This document shows, one piece after another, positions 27,564-36,142 of a stretch of 64,000 bases of DNA. A program made the translations under genes and the position numbers. The notes beneath the pieces are model-generated. The model ran no database searches. It was not told the DNA's origin and worked only from the letters and a program-made list of their open reading frames with translations. Source of the stretch: Teredinibacter purpureus (GTDB lineage: Bacteria > Pseudomonadota > Gammaproteobacteria > Pseudomonadales > Cellvibrionaceae); NCBI RefSeq assembly GCF_014217335.1, contig NZ_CP060092.1, forward strand, positions 1,877,501-1,941,500, in the 5' to 3' direction. Position 1 is the stretch's first letter, and each line of letters opens with the position of its first letter.

Positions 27564-28153
27564 CGGTATCCAATAGCTATGTAGAGCAAAAAATACTGTA
27601 CCCCATTCCGTTACTAACGCAGAAAAGCCCTTCGCATGCTATTTGTAAGGGCTTTTTTTCGAGCGACGATTGCGAAACACTGATCGCTATTGCTCAGGCA
27701 AAAGGCTACCGCTATTTTGATCAATCCCGTTATGGTGAACCTGGTAAAGTGAGAGTGGAGACTTGTGAAATTTCGCCAAGCGAACGGGAATCCGTTTATG
27801 CCAAGGTGGCACGTGAAGCGGTGATGATCAATCAGCAACACTGGCAATTAACTATAACGGGAATTGTCGATCCTTTTCGGGTTTTACGTTACGGCGAAGG
27901 TTATTGGTCGCGGCCGCATGTAGATAGGGATTATCGTTTGCCGGATTCACCGAAAATAGCCTGTATTGTACAGCTAGTGGCTAGTACCGATTTTATCGGA
28001 GGCGTACTCACAATAGCCGAAACCGATGCGGTTACTTTAGAGCAGGGGGATGCGGTTTTTTTGCCCGCACATGAAATTCATACGGTATCCAAGGTGGGAA
28101 AGGGCACTCGAATTGTCATGGCTGCCTGGGTACATGGGCCTGTATTGCGGTAG
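27560..28153 (+). CDS. 2OG-Fe(II) oxygenase, prolyl-4-hydroxylase-like
   Basis: A 197-residue single-domain dioxygenase. The start is GTG at 27560, giving the classic GTGA overlap with the preceding gene; a TTG at 27548 is possible. Iron ligands are His and Asp in RPHVDRDY and the distal His in HEIHTVSKV; the 2-oxoglutarate-binding Arg or Lys lies in GKGTRIVMAAWVHG. The fold order (CKGFFSSDDCETLIAIA at the N-terminus, jelly-roll core, C-terminal HTV) matches PKHD/P4H-type hydroxylases. It would hydroxylate a protein or small molecule using O2 and 2-oxoglutarate. The coupled upstream exported protein is a possible but untested substrate or partner. It ends 2 bp from the convergent rSAM gene. 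Confidence 0.85.
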   Translation: MTVSNSYVEQKILYPIPLLTQKSPSHAICKGFFSSDDCETLIAIAQAKGYRYFDQSRYGEPGKVRVETCEISPSERESVYAKVAREAVMINQQHWQLTITGIVDPFRVLRYGEGYWSRPHVDRDYRLPDSPKIACIVQLVASTDFIGGVLTIAETDAVTLEQGDAVFLPAHEIHTVSKVGKGTRIVMAAWVHGPVLR

Positions 28154-28155
28154 TG

Positions 28156-30624
28156 TTAATTAATGGCTTCTGCGCCACCCAAGCTTTCACCAGAAGCTAA
28201 GAAGCTGGCATAGCGAAAACCGCACCCTTGTGCTTGGATGTTATAGCGCTGATTATCGATGTGACAATGTGTGGCGTTAAGTATTAGGGTGTTGTTGGCG
28301 CCATCGTTGTACTGTAGTTCACCAGAAGTGTTGCTGGTTATGTCTACCGATAGCGAACAAGAACCCGACGCGAAACCACTTAGCCGCTCTAACGTGGCTT
28401 CCATGCGGTGCTTCTGCCCAGTTTTATAGAGTTGCCCTTGTAGGCGATAGCTTGTTGTTCCCCAAAACGATTCAACCACACAAATACCCTGTACATCGCA
28501 TGTACCTGCCTGCGCGTCAAAAAACCGTTCGAAGTCAATATTCAGTACGACGTAATCGCGGGCAATTTCTTTGGTTGGGCTAGGGGCAGCGTGGTGCCAC
28601 GCTTGTTGCTCAGAGTGTGTTTGCGCGCGCGCAAGGTTTCTCTGCTCAACCAGCGTTGTAGAGGCGTGAGGGGCCAGTGAAGCCATGCTAGGTGTTTCTG
28701 TGTCGGTCTGCAGTACCACCAGAGAAATAAGCCGCTGCTTCTCTTGTATTATTAATCCGTGGCTATGCATACAGGTTAAAAATTCGGCTACGCGTTCATC
28801 AGAGCCTAATTCGGTCTCGGGTGCGTGGCTATTCGCGAATTCTGCTAGACGTGTCACGGTGACTATTTTGTCTGCTTCCAGCAATAGCTGTTTGAATAAG
28901 CCTTTCACCGTAAGCCATTGGTTGCGGGCATCGGGCCGGCTATCGTAAATGAGTACGCTGTCTTGCGTGGTGAAACCCAGTAGAGCACCGCGCTGCCGGG
29001 TATTCATCCATTGCTGCGCTACGCGCTCTAATGAATCACCGAGAAAACTTTGCGCCGTACGCGGTTCGCCGTCGCTGCCTTTTTCGTGATAGTCAAAATC
29101 AAAGGTGTAGCATAAATCGTGTTGGTTCTGTTGGGAAAAAGGGTACATTATCTGCATTATTTCGGGCGGGCGAATATTGCCAAGCTGGTAGTTTTCCGGC
29201 CGATTAAAGTAGGGGCTAAAACGATCCAGTTCTATAGCAAAATATTTTTTTGGGTGTTGTAAATGTAGAATCAATGGCACCAATGCGCTGCATTGTTGAT
29301 AGTCCTCATGGGTTTCACCGGGGAACCCATACAGCATGTTCCAAATGGGGTAAATACCATATTGGGAACACCATTTTAGTAGCTGTACATTTTGCAATAA
29401 TGTACAGCCTTTCCCCATAAGCGTAAGGATACGGCTGTTTAAACTCTCGATACCGGGTTGCAGTATTTGTACACCAGCGTTGGCAAGTTCGTATACTTGT
29501 GATTTATTTAGGTTGGCCTTGGTTTCAAAAAAGGTGGGAATATTGGGCGCAATATCCGCAAGTTGTGGGATTAATGTTCCAAAATATTGTAGATCTAATA
29601 TTTGATCGGCGGGTTGCATGAGCAACACGCCTTGAGGCTTCATATATTTATCATGCAGGTAAGCTATTTCGTCGAGCGCTCGTTGAGGCGATTTACTTCG
29701 AAACGCCATGGTAAGGCCATTAAGCCCACAAAAAGTACAGTGACTTTTTGCCCCCCACCAACAGCCTCGGGCGGTTTCATAATTTAAATGCGGTTTTAGC
29801 GAGGGAAAATAGAGGTTGAATGCGTTAAAGAAGTCATCGAAGTCGGGGTAAGGTAGTGAATCCATATCATTGATAAAGTCGCCCGTTTTTTTAGGCGGCT
29901 TTACCCTATTGCCTATGGCATGGCGTGAGCCGACTCCTGCAAATTGGTGAAGTGTTTCATCCAGTGTGGTTTCGTCTTCCAGCAACGCCGTAATAAATTG
30001 CGGAAATGTTGTATCCGCTTCGCCAGAAAATACGTAATCAATAAACGGAAAGCAGCGCATTAACGCTAGCCCCATATCGCTTTCCACATTGGGGCCGCCA
30101 AACACTAACTGAATAGTGGGGTGCCGTTCTTTTATACGCCGTGCCAGAGACAATGCCGCAATGTTTTGTTGAAACATACTGGTGAAACCAACGATACGGT
30201 ATTGCGACCAGTTAACGCACTCTAGTTGGCGTTCAACAAATTGTTCAGCAGCGAATTGAGCCGTGGCGACGGTATCCTGCAAACTTGGGAAGTCAGCTGC
30301 CATATTTCTTGGCTTGTTATCAGGGAATGCCAAACGCCAAAAAGTGTCGGTTAATTCCTGCGAGGGTTCGCCATACAGCGCGCGATAGAATATCCAGTCG
30401 CCAAGATGGCTAGCGCCGCCATGGGCAATACGCTGGTAAAATGTATAGCCAATCGCTTGGGTGAACTCCAGATTCAAATAGTGCAGGTCTGCGTTTATGT
30501 GGCGCTGACGTAATCCTGATTTTAATAGTGATAAACCCAATGAAGGCATATAAGGCAGGCCGAAGGGCATAGACACCAGAGCAACCTGCGCTAGTGTGGT
30601 TTCTTGTTCAGCGCTTTGTATCAT
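28156..30624 (-). CDS. B12-binding radical SAM protein (RiPP-maturation C-methyltransferase type) with C-terminal extension
   Basis: An 822-residue enzyme (ATG at 30624, two bases after the queC stop; an alternative start at 30645 overlaps queC). The N-terminal ~220 residues resemble a cobalamin-binding domain (VSMPFGLPYMPSLGLSLL, LVFGGPNVESDMG). The radical SAM cluster motif is GCWWGAKSHCTFCGLNG, with Cys288, Cys296 and Cys299, the form seen in the rSAM_ocin_1 family named ribosomal peptide maturation radical SAM protein 1. Such enzymes methylate or otherwise modify unactivated carbons. About 150 residues at the C-terminus (from DYVVLNIDFERFF) exceed the usual family length and have no recognised domain. 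It forms a tight operon with queD and queC homologues, an unusual partnership. No precursor peptide gene was found nearby, so the substrate is open. Confidence 0.85.
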   Translation of the reverse strand: MIQSAEQETTLAQVALVSMPFGLPYMPSLGLSLLKSGLRQRHINADLHYLNLEFTQAIGYTFYQRIAHGGASHLGDWIFYRALYGEPSQELTDTFWRLAFPDNKPRNMAADFPSLQDTVATAQFAAEQFVERQLECVNWSQYRIVGFTSMFQQNIAALSLARRIKERHPTIQLVFGGPNVESDMGLALMRCFPFIDYVFSGEADTTFPQFITALLEDETTLDETLHQFAGVGSRHAIGNRVKPPKKTGDFINDMDSLPYPDFDDFFNAFNLYFPSLKPHLNYETARGCWWGAKSHCTFCGLNGLTMAFRSKSPQRALDEIAYLHDKYMKPQGVLLMQPADQILDLQYFGTLIPQLADIAPNIPTFFETKANLNKSQVYELANAGVQILQPGIESLNSRILTLMGKGCTLLQNVQLLKWCSQYGIYPIWNMLYGFPGETHEDYQQCSALVPLILHLQHPKKYFAIELDRFSPYFNRPENYQLGNIRPPEIMQIMYPFSQQNQHDLCYTFDFDYHEKGSDGEPRTAQSFLGDSLERVAQQWMNTRQRGALLGFTTQDSVLIYDSRPDARNQWLTVKGLFKQLLLEADKIVTVTRLAEFANSHAPETELGSDERVAEFLTCMHSHGLIIQEKQRLISLVVLQTDTETPSMASLAPHASTTLVEQRNLARAQTHSEQQAWHHAAPSPTKEIARDYVVLNIDFERFFDAQAGTCDVQGICVVESFWGTTSYRLQGQLYKTGQKHRMEATLERLSGFASGSCSLSVDITSNTSGELQYNDGANNTLILNATHCHIDNQRYNIQAQGCGFRYASFLASGESLGGAEAIN

Positions 30625-30626
30625 GG

Positions 30627-31286
30627 TCACACCATTGTTGCGCAAGCGTATTGCGTCGTGTCGTCAATACCAACTTTTAAAAAGGCCTGCTGGCGTTCAA
30701 AGCATTTATTACATTCCCCGCAGTGTTGTTGATGGCGTGGCGCATTGCAGGTTAGCGTTAGCCCTAAAGGCAGGCTGTTATAGCGTTTTATCAAATCATT
30801 TTTCTTTTTGTGTCGAAAGGGCGCCAATATCTCAATTTTATGGCTTAAAGCAGTGCTTAAAAGGCAAGATAATTGCTGAAAAAATTCATCGCTGGCATCG
30901 GGAAAGGGGTTGCCCTCCAGTGAACCAACGGCAATTTTATTAACCCCGTGTTGATGGCACCAAATGGCAGCCGCCGTAAACAATAAGACATTCCTTGCGG
31001 GCAAAAATACCATTTCATCAGGGGCGTCGGCTGCGGGCACACCGTCGCCGCTGACACTCCAGTGATCGCCATAAAGGCGATTTACCGGAAAATTTAAAAT
31101 CTCAAGAGTGCGAATGTTTGGGTGATTCAGAGCATCCACAAATTGCCGCAGGGCGTGTTGCTCAGGTTGTTCCCACGCCAAGCCTTGCGCAACGTATATG
31201 GGCGTCACTTTGTGTTGTTGGGCGAGATGAAATAGCAGTATTGCGCTGTCCATGCCGCCGCTGCTTAAAACAGCGATAGATTCCAT
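30627..31286 (-). CDS. queC: QueC-like 7-cyano-7-deazaguanine synthase family protein
   Basis: A 219-residue PP-loop ATPase. The loop SSGGMDSA lies at residues 8-15, and the zinc site C-x8-C-x2-C-x2-C is seen in CNAPRHQQHCGECNKC near the C-terminus. The segment EMVFLPARNVLLFTAAAIW is typical of QueC. However, the usual GYPDCR element of QueC is replaced by NPFPDASDEF, so this may be a divergent paralogue with an altered substrate. Canonical QueC turns 7-carboxy-7-deazaguanine into preQ0. It starts 2 bp after the queD stop with GGTGAG as ribosome site, and precedes the radical SAM gene by 2 bp. Expected partner QueE is not in the window. Confidence 0.88.
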   Translation of the reverse strand: MESIAVLSSGGMDSAILLFHLAQQHKVTPIYVAQGLAWEQPEQHALRQFVDALNHPNIRTLEILNFPVNRLYGDHWSVSGDGVPAADAPDEMVFLPARNVLLFTAAAIWCHQHGVNKIAVGSLEGNPFPDASDEFFQQLSCLLSTALSHKIEILAPFRHKKKNDLIKRYNSLPLGLTLTCNAPRHQQHCGECNKCFERQQAFLKVGIDDTTQYACATMV

Positions 31287-31288
31287 GT

Positions 31289-31699
31289 TTACTCACCGCA
31301 ATAAGTGGCGCAACCATTCTCGGTTTCCCATAGGCGCATCTTTGATACGTTAAGGTTGTGGGAAAGCAGGTGTTTGTATATTTCTTTAGCGATGTTTTCG
31401 GCGGTGGGGTTGTCGTCCATCAGGTAGAGCGGTTCTTCGCAATCCCTTAAAACGGAGACTAAGGGGTCATCTTTAAACAGCAGCATTTTGTGATCCATAT
31501 TGTCGTCAATCCATTGCTTGGCAATACGTTTAATCTCGCCAAAATCAATCACCATACCTAGCTCATCTACGGTATTTGAAGTGATTTCTATCTCAAGGCG
31601 GCCATTGTGTCCATGCAGGTGCTTACACTTACCGTTGTAATTGAATAAGCGGTGGCCGTAACAAAAATCGATAACTTTGATAACGCTGAATTGTTCCAT
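31289..31699 (-). CDS. queD: QueD, 6-carboxytetrahydropterin synthase (PTPS family)
   Basis: A 136-residue enzyme of the 6-pyruvoyl-tetrahydropterin synthase family. The motif CKHLHGHNGRLEIEI contains the QueD-type catalytic Cys (CxxxHGH) and zinc ligands; an upstream His is in YGHRLFNYNG. GMVIDFGEIK and DHKMLL are the other signature blocks, and the WETENGCATY end carries the terminal Glu. The ATG at 31699 is chosen for its GGGG/AAGGAAA upstream and fit to family length; a GTG at 31741 is possible. It makes 6-carboxytetrahydropterin, the precursor of 7-deazaguanines. It leads a three-gene minus-strand operon with QueC-like and B12-rSAM genes. Confidence 0.92.
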   Translation of the reverse strand: MEQFSVIKVIDFCYGHRLFNYNGKCKHLHGHNGRLEIEITSNTVDELGMVIDFGEIKRIAKQWIDDNMDHKMLLFKDDPLVSVLRDCEEPLYLMDDNPTAENIAKEIYKHLLSHNLNVSKMRLWETENGCATYCGE

Positions 31700-32071
31700 T
31701 ACCCCGTTTTCCTTTCGAGTGTGAGTCGCCTGATCCACCACGAACTACGTGGGTATGTGTGCTGCTGTAACCGGGGATCAACGACAAGACGATGGCTGTT
31801 TTTATTATGGCATCAAGATAAGGCGTCTATCGTGCGAGAGCAGACCAACCGCGATTAATGCTTAAAATTTTTGTTAATGTCTATTGGTTTAAAATATTAT
31901 AGCTACACTTCACGGCGTGTGCCCAAAGTAACCTTGTATTTGTATAAAGAGGGGTTGGGCGCCTGCAATATATCCGTCGATCAATAATTGTATAGTCTCA
32001 GCGTTAATACACAGCCATCTGGTTGGCAGATATTTATCAATGTTTGTAAGGTATCTATCAGGGAGAAAAGC
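31700..32071. other. divergent promoter region between queD and the CxxCH protein gene
   Basis: About 370 bp between divergent genes. AT-rich stretches near 31860-31910 could hold promoters for both sides. No riboswitch of the preQ1 type and no small precursor-peptide gene was recognised on either strand. Confidence 0.3.
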
Positions 32072-33799
32072 ATGAGAGGCAATTGGTTTAATAAGATTAT
32101 GTTACCGTCGTTATTGTTGTGCGGCATCAGTTCAACATTAATGGCAGGCCCTTCGGCAACGGCAGGTAGTTGTGATACATCTCCTTCCACAGCCATTAGG
32201 GCGAAATCGCAACCGCCGTGTGACTTTCCAGCAGGCGCGACGATGGACCAACTAAACTTGGCGCGTTTCGCATGGAATACCTTTGTCAGTTTGGCGTGGC
32301 CCGCAGAAAACCCAACCGTTGCCCCGTTTAAACGGGGTGTGCCTAAGGGCAGTGCCTACGGTGATTCCAGTGTGATTGTTTGGGATACGTTTCGTGAAAA
32401 GCGAGAGCTGTTTCAGACTCGCCGCTCTAAAACCAACACTGGTGACGCGCAATACGTGTGTAATGGCGTTACTACCTCAGGTGCTCCGGTCAAGCAATCG
32501 GATGCTTACTATTATTACTGGAATACGCCCACCGCATGGGATACCAATCAAGCCCCACCCACTACAGGGCCAAATCCTCAGGTTAAGGCGTGCCCCGGAA
32601 CCCCGGCGACAGGTGGCGTGTTTAATTACTTGGACGAAACCGATGAGATTGGCTTGGCCGTACTGTGGCAGAAAGATGCTAATCCCACCGAAGACAACCT
32701 CATTCGCTACGAAGTGAAATTAAACAAAAGTTACTACGAGCATATTCAGGGGGATCAGTTGTGGTGTACCTCAACGCTGGACAACAAAATTGGCGATGTT
32801 AGTGGCGCGGACGGCCCAGCCAAAGTAGGTAAAGTATTGTTGCCCATTGGCAGTAATAAAACCGGCGACGAGGGCACAATTCTAGTGAAAACGGCCTGGA
32901 AAAAGCTTAGCGCTACGGAAAAATCCAGCGGTGAATATTTAACAAAAACCGCTTTGTATTATGAAGGGAATAGTGGCGAGCCTTGTTATACTTACGGCAC
33001 TTTTGGCTTGATTGCGGTGCACATTATTCGTAAAACGGAATCGTTCCCGCACTTTCTCTTTACAACCTTCGAGCATAAAAACAACACGCCGGGCCAGTTT
33101 AATTATGCAAACGTGGGTTCTGCAGCACTGGCCGTTAATCCATATGGCATTCCCTACGGTAACCCGCATGCTAACTTTGCACGGCCTAAAACCGGTTCGT
33201 ATCCCATCAAAGATAATTTAGTCTCACCACCATACCCAGCCAATAAATTGATTAAACCGGCCAGTGCAGTGGTGAAAGCGAATTTAGAGGCCGATAAGGT
33301 AAACAGTGCAACGGTGTGGAAGAATTACCAGCTTGTGGGTGTTCAGTACAAGCCGGTTTCCGCTCCCGCCAACGCCACTACCGGCAAGTACTATTTAAGT
33401 GGCCACCCGGCTTTGGATGTGCCAAAAACATCGGATATAGTGCGTGGTGATGGTTTCTACCCATCTTATTTTGACGATCAGGATTTCTACTTGGCCAATG
33501 CGGTCGTTGAAACTAACCAGCGCTTTCAGTTCTTTACCGGTAATTTCAGCGTACCTACGGTGGATAATGTAGTGCTTTACAAAAATGGCGACCCAAGCAA
33601 ACCACGTCAGAAGACCGTTAATATGGGAGGGTGTATGGGCTGCCATGGCGTAGCGCAAACACAGGGTACGGATTTCAGTTTTACACTGAACAATCAGCTT
33701 TCTGCCCCAACGTCGTTGTCGGCAGGTAATCTCGCAGAAACGTGTGAATCGATTGCCGGTAAATACAACGCGAGCACTGGCGCGTGTACAGCTAACTAA
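32072..33799 (+). CDS. exported cytochrome c-like protein with one CxxCH motif
   Basis: A 575-residue protein. The ATG at 32072 has GGGAGAAAAG upstream and is followed by a signal peptide (LLLCGISSTLMA). Near the C-terminus GGCMGCHG gives Cys521, Cys524 and His525, a covalent heme c site. The remainder (for example LARFAWNTFVSLAWPAE, SVIVWDTFREKRELF) resembles large single-heme proteins of unknown function found in marine bacteria. The heme is inferred from the motif, and a Met ligand is not identified. The gene stands alone with a strong terminator after it. A role in periplasmic electron transfer or oxidation is possible but not shown. Confidence 0.75.
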   Translation: MRGNWFNKIMLPSLLLCGISSTLMAGPSATAGSCDTSPSTAIRAKSQPPCDFPAGATMDQLNLARFAWNTFVSLAWPAENPTVAPFKRGVPKGSAYGDSSVIVWDTFREKRELFQTRRSKTNTGDAQYVCNGVTTSGAPVKQSDAYYYYWNTPTAWDTNQAPPTTGPNPQVKACPGTPATGGVFNYLDETDEIGLAVLWQKDANPTEDNLIRYEVKLNKSYYEHIQGDQLWCTSTLDNKIGDVSGADGPAKVGKVLLPIGSNKTGDEGTILVKTAWKKLSATEKSSGEYLTKTALYYEGNSGEPCYTYGTFGLIAVHIIRKTESFPHFLFTTFEHKNNTPGQFNYANVGSAALAVNPYGIPYGNPHANFARPKTGSYPIKDNLVSPPYPANKLIKPASAVVKANLEADKVNSATVWKNYQLVGVQYKPVSAPANATTGKYYLSGHPALDVPKTSDIVRGDGFYPSYFDDQDFYLANAVVETNQRFQFFTGNFSVPTVDNVVLYKNGDPSKPRQKTVNMGGCMGCHGVAQTQGTDFSFTLNNQLSAPTSLSAGNLAETCESIAGKYNASTGACTAN

Positions 33800-33819
33800 C
33801 GCCTTACCGTTTACATAAG

Positions 33820-33851
33820 GCCCCCAAGGTGAATGCGCTGGGGGCTTTTTT
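33820..33851 (+). terminator. intrinsic terminator
   Basis: Stem GCCCCCA (33820-33826) with TGGGGGC (33839-33845), then a run of T. It lies 21 bp after the stop of the CxxCH protein gene. Confidence 0.9.
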
Positions 33852-33889
33852 ATTGTCTTACCGAAATAGAAAAGCGTCTAATGATATAA

Positions 33890-34045
33890 TTACTGGGTTT
33901 TAGGGGGCTCTATTTCATCGCCTTCAACTACGTCTCGCCCGAGGCAAACCCAATTGTTTATATCGTCATCCTCATAGGGTGGGCCAGAGTCTTCCAATAG
34001 GGTCTTGTAGTCATTAATGTGGTGTTCACTCAGTGCGAGTAATAG
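33890..34045 (-). pseudogene. C-terminal fragment of an unknown conserved-looking protein
   Basis: On the minus strand a clean 51-codon frame reads LSEHHINDYKTLLEDSG, PPYEDDDINNWVCLGRD, VVEGDEIEPPKTQ and stops at 33890. It has no start codon; a stop precedes it at 34046-34048. Codon use and the acidic, ordered sequence look like a real protein tail. It is probably the relic of a gene whose 5' part was lost. The rest of 33852-34265 shows no gene. Confidence 0.45.
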
Positions 34046-34265
34046 TCACGTCGTGTTATTTCCTTGCCGTATAACGTTTTTTGTATTTTAAGCGTATTTA
34101 AAATACGCCCTTTAATAAAAGCAATAACGTCCGCACTCAAAAAACCACACTACAGATTAATGCTTTTGGCTTAGTGGCAGGCATAAAAGTGCTGATTGCA
34201 TTTTTATCAATCTCTCATTTATAGTTTAGCAATTGTCGAATAATAAATTTAAGGTCACATGTCTA

Positions 34266-35810
34266 ATGGTTCGAATAGTGCTTCTACTTTTAATCCTCAC
34301 CGGTTGCACTAGTACACAAATCGCGCAATCACCGGCAGAACTTTTTACTACTCACGGTTACGCTTACATCGCACTGCCCAAGACCGAGCGTTTGACCATT
34401 GAAGTAATCGAAGTAGCTACCGGTAAAAGTTATAGCTTGCAGCCCAGAGCGTCGGATTATGCCTCGTTAGGTTATTGGTTGCCGGCGGGTGACTATCGCT
34501 TTAAAGCTATGGGCGAATATAAACTTACTGACTACGATGCATTCTCAATTGAGGCTGGCCGATTAACCAACCTTGGTGCTTTCGCTTCGTTTGATATAGG
34601 TGAAGATAACTTTGTGTTCTTACCCTTTCGGCACGCCTCGTTAGACGCAGAAGTTCGGGCGGTTATGGGGGAGAACGCTTCTTGGTTAAGTGGCTCTGTA
34701 ATAGAGTGGGAAATGTCAGTTCGCCCCGAGCCAATGAAGCGTGTATATGAAAGTACGGGGTTGGGCTTGATTGTTGATGCGCTAACGGCCTACGAGCGTA
34801 AAGTGAATCAAGTATCATTGAATGAACAATTAAAAGAGACCACCGATCTAAAGGCTTTTTTTAACCTGGCTCGGTCTACTGCTTCTCCTGCTTCCATCGA
34901 ATCCGCTATGGATAGTAACGGCAATCTATATTTCGGCGCTGAATGGGGTCAAATTAGAGTGCGAAATACCCAAGGGGAATGGCATTCAATTGATACGGGA
35001 ACATTGGAAAAAATTAACGATGTTGCCTTACATGGCAATACCTTGATCGCGGTAACGGACAAGGGGCACCTTCGTTACAGTGCGGATATGGGCCGCCATT
35101 GGCGGCAAATCGATATCGCTATCGAGGCTCAAGTCTTTTACGATATCGACTATGTTGATGGTAGATGGATGGTAGTGGGGGCGACGACTACATTTAATAA
35201 TTTGGGGCATAGATTACTGACCAATATATTGGTTTACGCCTTGCCTGAAAACGACTTGAAATCCATTAAGTTGGTTCATCAAAACGAAATAAGTCAAACG
35301 TATTATTTTATGCCGCTTCATGCTGAGAGTAATGCCGATTCCTATATTTTGTACAATTTCACTGATTTGATGCGTTTAGACTTATCTACTGATCAATGGG
35401 CCAAAATTACGCCACCAAAGCAGGTTAATGGTTTTAATATTTCTCCTGATGGAAAAGTGATTAGTGCGTTTTTAAATGGCGGCATGTTCTCAAACTTGTT
35501 TTACTCCATGGATAACGGTGAGAGCTGGACTAAAATGCCGCAGCCTTCCTACCCTACGATTGATGTCGTTATGACCTCGCCTAACGAGGGTCGCGCGGTA
35601 CGCTATGATGTGGGTGCATTTAGTGTTCAGTTAGAAATTAACGAATATAGTGCAGCCAATAAAAAATGGAAGAAAACGGTTGATGCTCCAAAAGCTTGTA
35701 CACAGATCTTAACGGATAATAACCGTACGCCGCGATTTTGTGTAACTCGTGGGGGTAGCCTCTTTGCGCTGACTGATGGTGAGTGGGTGCCGGAATTTTT
35801 GCTAAATTAA
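34266..35810 (+). CDS. lipoprotein with beta-propeller (BNR/sialidase-like) repeats
   Basis: A 514-residue protein. The ATG at 34266 gives MVRIVLLLLILTGCTST with the lipid-attached Cys at residue 13; a TTG at 34233 would lengthen it. From about residue 220 onward, repeats of the kind YSMDNGESWTKM, YSADMGRHWRQID and DSNGNLYFGAEWGQIRV resemble BNR/Asp-box or photosystem-stability-factor-like propeller blades. The N-terminal ~150 residues (IALPKTERLTIEVIEVAT, YWLPAGDYRFKAMGEY) look like a separate beta domain. It probably sits in the outer membrane or periplasm; binding partner unknown. It stands alone on its strand. Confidence 0.65.
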   Translation: MVRIVLLLLILTGCTSTQIAQSPAELFTTHGYAYIALPKTERLTIEVIEVATGKSYSLQPRASDYASLGYWLPAGDYRFKAMGEYKLTDYDAFSIEAGRLTNLGAFASFDIGEDNFVFLPFRHASLDAEVRAVMGENASWLSGSVIEWEMSVRPEPMKRVYESTGLGLIVDALTAYERKVNQVSLNEQLKETTDLKAFFNLARSTASPASIESAMDSNGNLYFGAEWGQIRVRNTQGEWHSIDTGTLEKINDVALHGNTLIAVTDKGHLRYSADMGRHWRQIDIAIEAQVFYDIDYVDGRWMVVGATTTFNNLGHRLLTNILVYALPENDLKSIKLVHQNEISQTYYFMPLHAESNADSYILYNFTDLMRLDLSTDQWAKITPPKQVNGFNISPDGKVISAFLNGGMFSNLFYSMDNGESWTKMPQPSYPTIDVVMTSPNEGRAVRYDVGAFSVQLEINEYSAANKKWKKTVDAPKACTQILTDNNRTPRFCVTRGGSLFALTDGEWVPEFLLN

Positions 35811-35900
35811 GGGGCTTGCCTTACCTTTCAGTAGGCAATAGTTTATTGTCTTTTATGAAAAAAATGGCTAAGCCCTTGTTAATTATTTCTATTTTTCTTT

Positions 35901-35937
35901 GTACCTGAATTTGGGTGACTCGCCTGAATTCAGGTAC
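35901..35937. other. inverted repeat downstream of the propeller lipoprotein
   Basis: Arms GTACCTGAATT and the GAATTCAGGTAC at 35926-35937 can pair over 10-11 bp around a 16-base loop, with a T-rich tract upstream. It lies 90 bp after the stop, so it may help end transcription on either strand. Confidence 0.45.
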
Positions 35938-36087
35938 ACCTGCCTTAACTAAAACAAGCTTATCCTTTATTCACTACACAGAAAAGCACGCGTCCCTGTG
36001 TATGCTTGTCGAGTAAGCGCTTGAATTTTCGCGTAGTCGGCTTGTAATGTGTTAAGCGACAATCGCCGTATAGTGTTTGTTATTCTG

Positions 36088-36122
36088 ACGAGCAAATTCA
36101 CTTCAGGTGCTCGCTCTTTTTT
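36088..36122 (+). terminator. probable intrinsic terminator
   Basis: CGAGCA (36089-36094) pairs with TGCTCG (36108-36113), followed by CTCTTTTTT. It lies 280 bp downstream of the lipoprotein gene and just before the convergent MscS-fusion gene. No gene lies in 35811-36142. Confidence 0.6.
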
Positions 36123-36142
36123 AGCCGCTTTGATGGATCCCG

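Noticed and set aside
31700..32071. search for a RiPP precursor peptide or preQ1 riboswitch beside the radical SAM operon
   Set aside because: No short frame with a good ribosome site and leader-like sequence, and no preQ1 aptamer motif, was found on either strand.
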